Part shown: in pieces, positions 18,231-30,846 of the stretch
Layout: each line of letters begins with the position of its first letter
How positions within the stretch are numbered: the first letter of the stretch is position 1
Origin: Strix aluco
Taxonomy: Eukaryota; Chordata; Aves; Strigiformes; Strigidae
Length of the DNA stretch: 64,000 bases
Assembly (NCBI RefSeq): GCF_031877795.1
Contig: NC_133931.1
Coordinates: 132,346,621 to 132,410,620, forward strand
Direction: 5' to 3'
The notes under the pieces: model-generated
The model's input: only the letters and a program-made list of their open reading frames with translations
Told to the model about the DNA's origin: nothing
Databases searched by the model: none
Position numbers and translations under genes: made by a program

Positions 18231-21200
18231 ATGGGGGGCTCCTGTGCAGGCAAATACCTTGTGCTACTTAAAGGGAAGATTATACTGATTTCTAATTAGT
18301 CAACAAGGGGAGAAGTGAATATTATGCTTAGGAGAGCACAGTTAATGAACACCTGGGTAATGGTCTGACTGACTGCAAAGCCAGTCCGCCTTGGAGCTGG
18401 AGGCTGGATGGTTACTCAAGGCCAAACTTGTTGAACCTGCAGGGCCTGCTACCAGCAAACCAGCCATGGGACCCTTGTTTACTGTCACGGGAGAGTCTCT
18501 GCGTATGTGTGTGTGTGTGTGGTATCGGGCTCACATGTTCTGCAGCATCGCAGCCGGGCTCTGCATGCTGAGCACATGCCGAGCGAGGATGGCAGCCCCA
18601 GCAGTGGGAAGCAGCTCCTTTGTACCTAGTTTGCCAACGTGGCGCTAGACAGTCTCAGCATTTCTGCTTCTCGGCTGAGGCAAACCCTCTGCTGCTTGGC
18701 TGTTGGCAAGCCTAGTTGTTGGTCTGCTTCCTGCCTTCCCATATGGTGGCTTGTTTAAAAATAAGACATTTACAAGGAGCAGAAATTGTAAAAGTAGGCT
18801 AACCAGAAGGGGATTTACAGTAAACGCGAGATGGTGTGCCTGGGTTGCAGTGAAGGCTCAACTTCAGATTACTTACACACCTGTAGTGTTAAAAAAAGCC
18901 CTAGAAATACACTGTGTCCCTAGCTGGCCACAGCTTACTGTGGCAGAAGTCCAACTTCTGCAACTAGTCCTCACTGATGAGGTGAGCAAGAGTGGCCGCA
19001 GGCCACCCAGCTCACAGCACGGCAGGGCCTCCCTACGCTGCCCAGCTCATTGTTGCTGGCCTGCCTTGGTGCCTCTCTGCCTGGAGGAGAGCGAGCAGAT
19101 GGGTGCTGGACCAAGTGGGTGGAAGCAGTAACTGCATGCTGGGCAGAAGAGGAAGGGAGCTTGAAGAAGTGAGGAGGGACCCAACACTGGCATCTGCACC
19201 TTTACAATGTCAGTGTCTTGCTGCTACTCTGAGTTATCATCTTTGGGAACTGCACTGAGAGAAGATAGGGCCTTCCAGCTCTTCTTCCTTTGCCCTGGGG
19301 CTATTTCACACCACATACTCTCAGCAGCAAGCATGGACAGTACAACCACCACTCATTCCTCAGGGATGCTCATCCAGTATCTGCTGGCATCTGGAGTGGG
19401 ATGGGAGGGGAGGTGTCCGGGCAGCAGTGACAGAGGCCCCCAGGAAAACACAGCATGACGCACAATACCTAGGTGCTGTGTCCTTGTGTCAACCTCCTGC
19501 TCTGCTGAGCCTTCCCAGGCTCAGATCCTGGAGCTGTCAGGGCTTGTAGGCCTGCTGCTATTCCTACCTGGAACAAAGCTACTACTGGTGCTGCTTCTAC
19601 ACTCACCACAACCTTGTTGCTTAGGTGGTCCTGATTTTTCTGGCATGTGCAGCCCCTAACATTTGAAGGCCACCCATTTAAAAAAGGGTGTTGGGGGAAG
19701 GTAGGTGGCTGCTTGTGGCCAAGTGGTCCTGCTCTGAAGTACATCAATGTCATGCCCATGCAATGTCGGATATGGAAAGAGCAGAAGACAACAAGGTAAG
19801 TCATATTCTACTATGTTGGAAATAAATTCTGATCACTTAAGAAGGCCAGAAAAGTTACTTGTAAAAGTTACTTGTTAGTTTTCTCTATAAGCTGTTCAAT
19901 TCCCAAGGCGTACACTCCAATTCCCCTGAAGCAGCTGTTCTTAGATTTGTAGAAACCTTGATTCAGCAAAATCAATTACATCAACTTTAATAAACTTCCC
20001 AATAAAGACAGTTAATCAATTACCACCATTTTCATCTGCCATAGGGGTTCTGCAGCTGTTTTTATTTTAAAACAATCCACTACTAAACCAGAATATGCAA
20101 CTGGAATGAAGCATTATTAAAGCAAGATGAACATTATGTGTGTAGAACAATCTGTAATTTTACCAGGATGATAAACTACTCTGTTGTCCCAACTACTGCT
20201 GAGCCTGTACACACATCACAGAAAATCTTCTCACAATGGCACTGGGGCTTGGTGTTACTGCCGAGAGGCACATGCCATATACTTCATTAGTAGTAGGGAA
20301 GTATTGTTTGTAACTCTGTAATTAGGATTTTTGCCTGAAAAATGCCTGTTTGTGGGGTGTTAGCTTTCTTGCTCTAGTTTTCAGCTTCAATAAATGGTCA
20401 TGATAATAATGCATTGTACATAGGGATTTCAGTTGCTTTTCTTTAGGCAAAATTAGTAATATTTTAAATACTTCTGGTTTGATTTTTTCATTTGAAAGTG
20501 TGAAAAAATTGCATAGGCTAAAAGACTAAGAACTCAAAGCTAACGTTAATTTAAAAAATCACATATTACAAGAAATTAATGCGTAATATGAGCTAATCGA
20601 TAGTGCAGTTGGGAGAGAGAGGGGAAAAAAACGCGCAGCTGTGATTTCTCTTGTGTAAAAGGGATGATCATTCAGCTGGTGGTTCTCTACCTAAAAACAT
20701 GATGAGGATGCAGAACATCTTTAGCTGAACTTGTGCAATGCCCTTAATTGTGTCAATCAAGACAGGAGACCTTTTTTTTTTTTTTTTTAAAAAATACTAA
20801 AAGCCTACAATCTGTGACCTAAAACACAAACATTTTTCTGAATCTTAAAGAACAGTTAATTAGCTGGTTTTGAAGTTACTATGGCCTCCTCTTTATCCTA
20901 ACTAACTGCTTTAGCTACTAAAAATGCTAGAGTGAATTGTCCACAAGTGTTTTAGCAACTATCAAGACAAACATAATCCAGAGCAAGTTTAGCAACCACA
21001 GACTTGCTTAAAGTTGCAAGAATCTGTTTAATGATTTCAGTGGTAACCAAGTTGGGCTGAAAAGCAGCCTGTCTATCCCTTGAGCTCCTAACATTTTTGG
21101 CATTGCAGATAATTACAGTTTGAGATGAAGAGGATTTTGGGCAAACATCCTGTGTTATGAGTACAGACTAGCACTCATAAATGTAAGTGCACCCCAGCAT

Positions 21201-21418
21201 AAATCTTAGGTATTTCCCAGTTAATCCACTTTGTAGATGCCTTATTCACTGCCAAAATCAGGAGTTCAGGCTCCTCCCTAATGCTCAAGAAAGTTATACA
21301 TCTCAGAAAAGACAGCTTATTGAGCAAGGAGCTGCCAGTACCAAAGAGCAGGAAATAATGTGGATGGAATCAAGTTTTATCTTTAGAAACAGATAGGCAT
21401 CTACATCAGCTTCCATGT
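18231..21418. other. Intergenic, GC-rich then AT-rich, no gene seen
   Basis: The stretch 18400-19500 is GC-richer with some CpG clustering near 18480-18660 and a (TG)n run at 18506-18521. G-runs at 19398-19421 approach a quadruplex motif with one 8-nt loop. From about 19800 the sequence becomes AT-rich. A 13-bp direct repeat (aaaagttacttgt twice) lies near 19849-19875, and T17 lies at 20772-20788. I recognise no exon or RNA gene. Confidence 0.5.
18506..18521 (+). repeat. (TG)n microsatellite
   Basis: About eight TG units in a locally GC-rich setting. Confidence 0.9.
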
Positions 21419-21442
21419 CTTAATCACCAGCCGGTGATTAAG
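21419..21442. repeat. Perfect 10-bp stem, 4-nt loop inverted repeat
   Basis: Arm CTTAATCACC (21419-21428), loop AGCC, arm GGTGATTAAG (21433-21442). All ten positions pair. It lies about 800 bp beyond the likely ICA1 poly(A) site. It has no T-run, so it is not a terminator in any usual sense. Confidence 0.85.
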
Positions 21443-22239
21443 TGCTGGGGACCTGGGTGGGCTGGGTACTGTGCAAAGAGAAAACTAGACTGTCCTTTCC
21501 TATTTTACGTGAAAATACACTGCTAAACATCCGAAGAACTTCTCTGGCAAAAACTGAAGTACCTTGAGACTTCCAGGCTATGGGGTGGGATTTTGAACAC
21601 TAGAGTTTTGGACAGAGGTATTTAAAACTTGCTGAGGGTTCAGTCAGATGAACTCCAGTCAGTCCAACCCTCCCCCCTGATAGCACATGGCTTTTCAGCT
21701 AGGAGGTATCAAATTAATGCTGCTCAGTGCAGTCATCAAATGATGCTCTGCTGCATTCAAGAAGCAGCAGGTCCACTTGGTTAACTTCTATATTTATATA
21801 GTTATTTTCAGGTTTCCAACACAGCTGCTTAGTTATCTAATAGAACATGAGGCAAGGATTAACTGAGTGTACAGTTAACTGGTAGTGAAAAACTTCACTA
21901 ACATAAAAGGAAAATTAACTGAATTAAAGAGGTCAAATACAATAAATGGCAAAGCAGGTCTTACACAGTACATAGAGCAAATATGCAGAACTTCTGATCT
22001 TAAGTGGCTGCTGACACATCCTTTTTACCATCCTTGCTGTAAAGGGAAAGCAAGGAAGCAAAGGGACACAGTGAGTTCAAATGTTCTTACTGTCCTACTG
22101 GACGACTATTCAGAAACAATGTGAGGTAATGATATGAAGCATTAGGTATGGTCTAAAAACTGATCATATGCTTTATCTTCAGATGCTTGTTATGTACCAA
22201 GTCAACAGCACACCAGCATTCTAGTGGGAATAAAAGGTC
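21443..22239. other. Intergenic just downstream of ICA1
   Basis: AT-rich sequence between the small hairpin and the likely ICA1 transcript end. No gene or known repeat is seen. Confidence 0.5.
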
Positions 22240-22258
22240 TTTTTTTTGTCAAAATCAT

Positions 22259-22264
22259 TTTATT
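22259..22264 (-). terminator. ICA1: ICA1 poly(A) signal candidate (distal)
   Basis: AATAAA on the - strand, roughly 785 nt after the stop, with a TTTTG-containing downstream stretch. Confidence 0.45.
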
Positions 22265-22925
22265 AAAGAGTTAATGTCACAACAAGCTCAAAATAACACA
22301 TGCTTCAGAAATAAATTGGATGAAAAATATTCCAAACAGAAACATGAATGTTTTGAAGGCATGGTAAAGCATGAGTTGCAAGAAACTTCTGCAAACAGGT
22401 GCAAATTCTGTTGGTACAATGGAGAAAAACCTCAGAAAAGAAGCCTGCGGGGCACGACTTCTGTTTATGTAGTGCAGTTTGTCTAATAAGTTAAATCAGA
22501 AAGGGCACAATTTCCATGGCTGCACAGACCCAAACGTATTTTTTCAATAATTAGCCCCAGCACAGATTTTTCACTGTGAGTACTAACAAAACAAATTTAG
22601 TCAACAGCTTAACATAGCAGTAATATATATATTATATACATGATAGATATTTGACTCATGCAGCCTCCTCAGTTACATGATTTTTTTTTATTTACTCAAG
22701 AAACATTATAAAAAAATAGGTTTGCAATTTGTATTTCACTCCAGTGTTAGCTCCGCATCACCTCAGGCAAAGACAGTGTTTCAGCAGATAATCTAATTTG
22801 GCAAGAATTCTGCCCTAATTCTTAACCTTATTTTTGTAAATCCACGTAGAAAATAAATGCGAACTCTTATACAAAACAAGAGCAAATAACTGTACCTATA
22901 TAAAAGGGGACTCATTCCCTTTAGT

Positions 22926-22931
22926 TTTATT
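22926..22931 (-). terminator. ICA1: ICA1 poly(A) signal candidate (proximal)
   Basis: AATAAA on the - strand, about 115 nt after the stop. It would give a very short 3' UTR. Confidence 0.4.
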
Positions 22932-23045
22932 ATCATGGCACATACTTTATAGTTTCACAACAGCATACTAATTTTCATTTAGTTTTTTTAAACCCCAAAA
23001 TAGTGTTGATGAATGGAAGAATGTAAGTTACCATAGGCAGATGAC

Positions 23046-23207
<162 letters not shown>

Positions 23208-26200
23208 CTATTTTAAAACAAAACTGACTGAATGTTTGACAGAGGTCAAGCAAATGCTATGCTATTGTTTAATTTATACTAAGGGCACCACTGACAAGAA
23301 AATCAGAATGAGTGATGGCATTTTAAAACACTACCCTTAACAGAATATGGAACTTTAGTAAGAATGAATGCTTTACATCTGTATGCCTGTGCAATTTATA
23401 TGGCTACTGCCGTGATAAGTACAGGAACACTTTAATTAAAAATAGAAACAATCTCGCTCTGTCTAGCTTTGTTTCATGAAAGGTATTTTATCTGTGTGTG
23501 CACCTGCATGTCTGCAAAAAAGTAAAAGGAGAGTGAAGGCAAATTTTACTTTCAACCTCCCTTACAGGACTAAATTCCTTCGCCTAAATCCCGTTCATGT
23601 GACTGTTCTGTCCCCCTCCCCGTATACGACCAGACGAGGTCATTACTCATCTGGAATGAAGTTTTAATGGGAAGGTAGTGGCTGGAGAGAGCAGGGGTAT
23701 GTTTGATAGCCAGCCCCAAGTACAGCTTCTACTATTAGGGTGTATTTTTTGATGGATATAAGAAAATGTGAACCAGGAATATGTTCCAACAACAGCTGGA
23801 CTACTGCATCTATGTGTCTATACTGACATACAGGTTTCACAGAGGTCTCCTACCTTCTCTTATTCCAACAGGGCAGATGTTCAGGTTAAAGTGGTGACAA
23901 CTTTGGCTGCTATAAAGAAGGTGCATCGCCACTTGCTTTGTTTTTTGTGATCCTATGCTTAACATGTATTATATTGATAGTGAAATAAGATGTGCTCTTC
24001 CACTGAGAGAGATAATGTCGCATGAAAGCATGAAAGCACAAAGAATTTACGGGCAAAACAGGCTCTGCCTGGCATGACTTTCACCTTGGTGTGTGCAAGG
24101 CTGGAGTATCTGCCACTTTCATAAACACAGATTTCAGCGTACCTAAAGGCTGTTCCTTTTTCTGGTGAAGGTACTGTGGCTGTGGTATCACAGTCATTTC
24201 CAAAACACCCTAACCCTCTTTTTCTCTGCTGAGCTGAAAAATGTCAGTCTTTTAATCCTGGGAATCAGGGGTAGGAATACAAGTCGTTCCTTCCTTCTGC
24301 ACTGAACATCATTGATGTAGTTTCTGATTGAACGTGAATGCACAGAGCAGGCTACAAACTGAAAATAAGGATTCAACATACTTCTGGTTCACTTATCCAG
24401 AAAACCATACTCAAAATCAGCAGGGCTTTGTCTCAGAAGATGGCAGGACTATGCAGTCCTGGCTCAGTTGCAAGAAGTGAATTAAGTTTCAAACAGATGA
24501 TTACTGATACAATGCATGTTATCAACAAAATTAGGCCTCTTCTGCCTTATCAGTAGCCTGTATTTTAGCCACAATGTCCTCCCTAGAGCTTCAAAACACT
24601 GTTTAGCTTAGACAAAGTGCATGCAGATGCTATTCTGCATGAATCAAAATTAAAGTAGTAGAAGAAACTGTAGTTTCAGCTCCCTCATTATATAGTAAAT
24701 TACTCTTGACATACTACTAGCACTGAAGCCTACCAAAAAAAAAAAAAATAGATACACACACATATCATACACATAATCAACACTGAAACAGAGTAATTCA
24801 TTAGTGAGCACAAGATTCTTGACATGTAACTACTACAAAAATAGGTATTACAATAGAGTAACTGAGGAAACTGAAAAGATACAAGAGTCACAGCTAAAAA
24901 GGAAAAGCAAAGTAACTGAAAAAATACATGATTGTATCACCTTTCATGGGCGTCTTGTTAGCATTCACATTCAGGCTGTTTGGTTTCTGTGCTGGCTGTG
25001 GTATAGATGGTGGGCTCACACTGTTAGCTGCCCATCCTAAAATTCAATAATACGGCAGCATTAGCATGAAGAATTACTTTGTTAACTCTAGACATCCCAT
25101 TGTCTGGCAGCACAATGCACACATCAGAGGATGGAGCAGAATATTATGGTTACAGCCATTCGTATCTTTCCTCATACACAAGAAATAAGCATCAGATGCT
25201 GCAGACAAGCAACACCCTTAAGAAAGAAAATCTGTGGATCAATTTCATCATCTCCAGATTCAGGCAACTGTACTCTTTTCAAATCTTTAACCTGGCTAAA
25301 AAAGATTTTTTTCTTGTTTCTTTTATCCAATCATATTTAATACTTGTTCACAGAAAGGCCAGTACAGTAATCAAGTCAAGCATAGCTGTAGGGAGAAGAA
25401 CATCACTTACATTTGGGTGAAAATATCCCACATATTAAACATTTTTTCCACCTTTCTTTATTATACAGTTCCAAAGACTTTAATTGCATTAGCTGTTGCA
25501 GAAAAAAACATATTTAGAGACCCTAGATTTTTTAGGTAATTTTGAAATGATTAATTCTGAAAAAAAAAATTTCTTGCAAAACACTTTGAAGAATTAAATT
25601 CAAGATGCACTACTTCAAGTTATCTTAAAACTAGGTTTTAATGGAGTATTCTTTTGTTCTTCATTTGAAAGGATCTTCTCAACAGGGAGAGAGTAACTAC
25701 ACAGGAAAAAGTGAAACTGGGTATTTACAATTTTTTGTTCTTACATGCATATTCCATAACCACAAAAGAGCAATGATAAATACAGTTAATGAGGCCAGAT
25801 GAGCTAGGCTGGCCAAATGAACTAGGGGTGGTGTACCACAGAAACGTATTAGGAAAAAAATGAGCATTTTTGTCCCTGGCTTAAGATATTTAAATTCTTA
25901 TGCTTTATCACTTTTAGAGGACTGGTGGTCATATTTCTAAGTTCAATAACATCTCCTTTAAGTGTGGCCTGATCAATTATCCATCCATCTCAGAGATCTC
26001 GTATCACTAACTCTGCAGCATCACGAACAGGATAGTCATCTGTGCACAGTTAGCATTTCCTTATTCAGTCTCTTTTTTCTACTCTTTTTGTCCTTCCTCC
26101 CCTTACTTTCTCCTCTTCTGAGACCCCTGTCAGATATTGGTACCCAGGGTCCTGACAGTTACTGTAACAGCCACTTAAAAGTTACATAAACCCTTCTTCT

Positions 26201-26689
26201 CTCTAATAAAATTACTGTCATCACTCTCTCATCTTGTTGACTATAAAAGGTCTGAAGCCCAAGCTGTGTTATTAAAAAGAGGCAACAAGAGCATTTCTAT
26301 AAAATTAGGAAGGAAATTTAAAGCCACAAACATCCGCCGTATCTCTAAGAAAACAAACCAAAAACTTCTTTAAAATCTGGATGCAGAGTGCTCACATATA
26401 TTCGTTCTAGTCAAAGGCTTATGAGCTAGACTGTGCCCCCTGGAAATGAGATTTTAGAGTTTAATCTTTCAAATAAGCAAAATTGAATAATAAATAATAA
26501 AAACCATGGCATTAACACTTCAGAATGACATACTTTTCCAGGCATTTCTCTGCTTGTGTTACAAAAGAGGAGACTGGCAGAGGACATCACTCACAACTAT
26601 AGAAAACTGTAATGCTTTCGTTTGTTTGGAGATGTATTGCGAGAAAGTGCTTTAATGTGTCAATGGATGGCAACAGATAAATTGAGAGG

Positions 26690-26860
26690 CTTAAGTGAAT
26701 AGGGCCAAATCCTAATTTCATAGAAATGAATGGGAGTGCTGCCCAGAAACTTTGTGTGAAAGTCCCAGTGACTTCAGTGAGATCGGGAGTTGGATCCCCG
26801 AGACCTCACTGATGTTAGTTTACACTGATGTGACTGTCAGACCAGAGTGAAACACCGCAG
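26690..26860. repeat. Probable ancient amniote interspersed repeat
   Basis: Contains the succession agggccaaatcct, 'gaatgggagtgctg', 'cagtgacttcagtgagatc' and tttacactgatgtgac. These phrases recur in many bird, crocodile and turtle introns (forms of 'ccattgacttcaatggga' and 'gtttacaccagtgtaac'). I do not know its library name. Heavily diverged. Confidence 0.4.
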
Positions 26861-27560
26861 ACCAGTTAACTCCTTTGGAGCCCTCCTTTTCAGTCTCTGG
26901 ACTAAGGTGTGGTAAGTAGCATGTCTGCGATAGATGGTGTGCTCTGATTCTCCATTCACTGAAATGCACGTAGCTCAATTACCACTTCGGAAACAAAAAG
27001 AACCTAACAGCAGCAACAAAAACGATCCAGAAAATGTATGATGCTTTCATAATGAACCTACCCATCTATGAAGGTATTGGGAAAGATACAGAATTTTTAT
27101 TAATACTTTAATTCATTATGTTTTTAGTGTCCACTCACAGTGAGCTACAGAGAACAACTTTGCCTTTCAAAAACAAACTGCAGCCTATCAATCTGAAAGC
27201 AGTTGTTGGCCCTAAGCCTGTTCTGGTTTGCCTGTTCACAGGATGGCTTTGTTACGTGACTAGACAAAAGATTATTGCCGAGACAGCAAGGAAACTAAAC
27301 AGCTTACTTTTCAGCTAGCATCGTCACAAACATTACCACACTTGAATTTAGCAATGGAAATGGTGAGCTGCACATTTTCTTACCAACTAGAATATATGCA
27401 CACGTAAGGAAGATAAAGAGGAGCCCTAGTAAACGAGGCCATAAACATCATGAAAGAGAAAGCCAATGCTCTCTCTGAAAAAGTGGAAAGGCAACCAAAC
27501 TACAAAGCTGTGTCTGGAAGAGAATCTAAAAAATTTGTTGGGAGCACGCTTTGTTTCTAA

Positions 27561-27567
27561 TACACAC

Positions 27568-27598
<31 letters not shown>
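27561..27598 (+). repeat. CA/TA compound microsatellite
   Basis: (AC)n-(AT)n-(AC)n array of about 38 bp, flanked by ordinary intronic sequence. Confidence 0.95.
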
Positions 27599-27734
27599 TT
27601 TATATGTATTTTAAACCAGCACCTGGTAGTCCCATAGCAATTCAAAGTCCCATTGTGCTAGATCCTGCCTATAAATACAGCCAGAGAAAACTCCAAGCTG
27701 GGAATTCCTGACCGTAACAGTTTATAACCTGCAT

Positions 27735-27935
27735 AGCATTGTGCCTGTTTTACAGATTAAGATCTGAGGCAGAGAGAAAACAAAGCCCCAAAGATTTATG
27801 AGTGTGCTTAACGTAAAATAAGTAAGTAATCCCACTGAAGTTAATAGAAAAGTTAATGTGCTTAAAGTTAAGCATGTGAGTTTTAAGAATCTTTATGGTC
27901 TTAAGGCCAAATTCACACAGGAAGTATGCAACATC
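27735..27935. repeat. Probable MIR-like / ancient amniote repeat
   Basis: The phrase ttttacagattaagatctga with 'ggcagagagaaaacaaagccccaa' resembles the MIR core ('ttttacagatgaggaaactgaggc ... cttgcccaa'). It is followed by 'taatcccactgaagttaatag' and cttaaagttaagcatgtgag, which are motifs of an old amniote repeat. Divergence is high, so the family assignment is tentative. Confidence 0.4.
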
Positions 27936-28827
27936 GAGGCTCCAGTGTAGCACCTCACACTGAATAATTATTAAGCAGTCCTACCAATTAGGGGGAAAAA
28001 AAAAGTGTAGGAGAGGTATCACAAGTCCTCAATAAAAATATCCATAATTCATATATTCTAACATTTCCAACTTGTATGTTTAGATATGTTTATATTGCAG
28101 TTAGTATTTTGTTTAAAAAAATAAAAGTCTCTGTTCCCAACTTTATTGATAAGGTCAAATTATGAAAGAAGTGCAGTGAAGTGAAATGAAATGCAGCTTA
28201 AGATTAAAGCTGAGAGTTCACAAGAGATAAAATGGACAGAGTTTCACCTTCTGTTAAAAAATAAGAAACAAAAAACTTAAAGAAAAAGAGCCTATGAAGG
28301 TTAGTTTAAATAGTGCATTTTACCTGACAGCTAGAATCAGCTGGGAACATGCCGATTATTGAGCTGATTAGCCCTGACTTTTCAGTTACCATGATCTTCT
28401 GCCAAAACCTTGGAAATCCATTTGAAAACATCAACATATTTTATTCTTCCAACACAGATTTTTTCTTTTTCTTATTCAAAAACATTTTGGGATACCACGT
28501 TCACTGGAATGGACTTTCCATTTCTAGTGCTCCTTGAATGCAACATACCTGAGTTCTGATTTTGGAGTGGTAACAGTGCAGCCAATGTCAATGTCTTGTG
28601 CAAATGAAAGCGATAACAACAGCCTCAGAGAGGATATCCAGCCCTGTCTGCCATTTACACCCAAAAATACTCTTCAAGAACATGTTTACATTTAAAAACA
28701 TGTAAAAACTCTGAAAAAAATCAATCCCATAATACTTCTGTAACTATTTTCAATAATTTGCTTAAAATCTGTTTATGTCTCTGTATCAAAGAAGGTGTTT
28801 TTCATTGTTCCTTTTTCCCCTTTCAAT

Positions 28828-29320
28828 AGAATCTCAGAATCACAGAATCATTCAGGTTGGAAAAGACCCTTGGGATCATCGAGTCCAACCATCAGCCCTA
28901 CTCTACAAAGTTCTCCCCTACACCATATCCCCCAGCATCTCATCTAAACGACCCTTAAACACATCCAGGGATGGTGACTCCACCACCTCCCTGGGCAGCC
29001 TATTCCACTGTCTGACCACTCTTTCTGTGAAAATTTTTTCCTAATGTCCAGTCTGAACCTCCCCTGTTGGAGTTTAAAGCTGTTCCCCCTTGTTCTGTCA
29101 CTAATCACCTGTGAGAAGAGACCAGCACCAACCTCTCTACAATGTCATTTCAGGTAGGTGTAGAGAGTGATGAGGTCTCCCCTCAGCCTTCTCTTCCTCA
29201 AACTGAACAGTCCCAGCTCCTTCAGTCGCTCCTCATAGGATTTTTTCTCCAGGCCCTTCACCAGCTTCGTAGCCCTCCTCTGCACTCGCTCCAGCACCTC
29301 AATATCTCTCTCAATAGGTA
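28828..29320 (-). mobile_element. CR1 LINE 3' fragment with intact 3' end, - orientation
   Basis: The + strand starts with agaatctcagaatcacagaa, the reverse complement of the CR1 3' terminal repeat, followed by 'ggttggaaaagaccc' and 'gggatcatcgagtccaacc'. It then passes the full set of CR1 landmarks to the reverse complement of the segment encoding [11 protein letters not shown] at about 29300. The - strand frame reads [20 protein letters not shown] and then [18 protein letters not shown]. It is less diverged than the other copies and is 5'-truncated at about 493 bp. It lies in an ICA1 intron in the same orientation as the gene. Confidence 0.96.
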
Positions 29321-30564
29321 CCATATCCACTTCTGCTCACAAACTGTTTGACAATGCAATGACTAAACCTCATGATTTTTTTAGCTCATATTTTATGAGG
29401 TCAGATCCTACACTATTCCAGTCCCTCTTCATTCTATCAATCACACTCAAATATGTACATACCTCATCATAAAAATACATCTAAAACTGCATCATTGCAA
29501 ATGTTTCCATCTAAGCATTGAAGTCAGTCAGCCCAGATGTCCTGCTTTAGGGGTGGTGGTAGTAACTGTATTAATTATAAGGTAAATTTGACTTTCTTAT
29601 TCTTGCTAAAACACCACAGGTTATTTTACATAATGTATGATTGTACCAGTTGAATGATTTCCAAGAAGCAGTCTTCAGGATGGAATCAGTCTTCTAGTCT
29701 TTTCTACATCACTTTTCCCCAGATGAGATTTAAATGACTTGGGACAGAGCCCAGAAAGGCAAGGTCCTCCTCCAGCTTGTAAAGCCCCAGGAGAAGTATA
29801 GTCGGGCTGTGAGGAGGATGAAGGTAGTTGCTGTTGGCTGGTTATCGCCAGCCTGCTTTCCTCTCTCCCCTCCTCAAGGCCAAAGCAGCAGCAGGGAAGT
29901 TCTGCCCTAGCTGCCCTCTTTCCTCTCCTCTCCCCCCAGCAGCAGCTTGGAAAACCCCCAAAAATAAACTGCACAGAAGAAAGGGGAGAGAAACAGTTGC
30001 ATCAGTAGATAACCAGCCTACAAGAGGAATCCACCTGTATGGTTGCTAGGATGAGAAAAACCATTTTACCTTACCCATATTCCTACATGCAACAGTATGG
30101 GATACTTTGAAAAAAATAGAAAATTAATGAATGCAATTGATTTTGACTAAGTTGTTTAAAAATAGTATTCCCAGACAAAATACAGTAATAAGTTTTGGTT
30201 CTTTGGCCCCTTAACAGAGACAGCAGTTGTGATTTAAACAGTAAAACCCACTCAAACAGATTTTCTATTACAGGAAAAAAAAAAATCTCAAAGGCCTACA
30301 GAATATTTTAGGAAGCTCAATGAAAACATTCAAGACAGTAATTTTGACTTTAGGTTTTAGGGTACTTCATTCACAAACAGTGTATGAGCAGGGCTAGAAA
30401 AACAAATATGCTACTCATATGTTTTTCTCCAGGCCACACTCTGCTTTAACTTCAGGGTTTCTGCAGCAATGGCACAACATAAGCTGTCACCACACTTCAC
30501 ATAGCAGAAAACCATACTCTGAAACCTAAAACCAAAATGCTAACAGAACGAGATGAGCTCTCAC

Positions 30565-30846
30565 CATGTAAAGACGACTGCAAGTCATTCATGTTTTGGT
30601 CTAACAGCTGTGAGGGCAAGTAGCCTGATGGTGTTGGTGCCACAGATGACGAAGTGTTCTCCACATCGCCAGCTGAAGAGTTCATGGTGTGATCAGCAAG
30701 TGCAACCTGTCCAAAAACAGCTGTCCACTCTTTGCTGAATTCCCCCTCGTCCAGGGAGGAAGCGTTGAGGATCTCATTCAGTAATACCATGTCATCCTTA
30801 TCACCAGGTTCTGACTCCAAGGACCTCACAAACTGATCCTTTGAAG
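30565..30846 (-). CDS. ICA1: ICA1 coding exon, C-terminal ICA69 region
   Basis: This 282-nt exon starts and ends in phase 1. Its peptide begins ASKDQFVRSLESEPGDKDDM. It continues with the highly conserved acidic block LLNEILNASSLDEGEFSKEW and TAVFG, then a low-conservation Ser/Thr-rich stretch (MNSSAGDVENTSSSVAPTPS), and ends with GYLPSQLLDQNMNDLQSSLH. Human ICA1 has the same conserved blocks in the same order, separated by a divergent linker. The acceptor is CTGAGACAG (AG at 30848-30847) and the donor is gtgagagc after CATG. The frame is intact. Conserved acidic/aromatic motifs here are family-specific and have no known catalytic role. Confidence 0.96.

Larger units (their letters stand above)
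22240..23045 (-). other. ICA1: ICA1 3' UTR (probable extent)
   Basis: Sequence downstream of the ICA1 stop on the - strand. Three AATAAA hexamers occur in this direction: 22926-22931 (about 115 nt after the stop), 22687-22692 and 22259-22264. The last has the cleanest context (ttaataaaatg followed by T/G-rich sequence), so I place the end near 22240. Shorter isoforms are equally possible. It includes an AT palindrome (taatatatatatta) at 22621-22634. Confidence 0.5.

Noticed and set aside
18053-18253. Short - strand frame with [17 protein letters not shown]
   Set aside because: This is the C-terminal tail of CR1 ORF2 in a truncated LINE, not a host gene.
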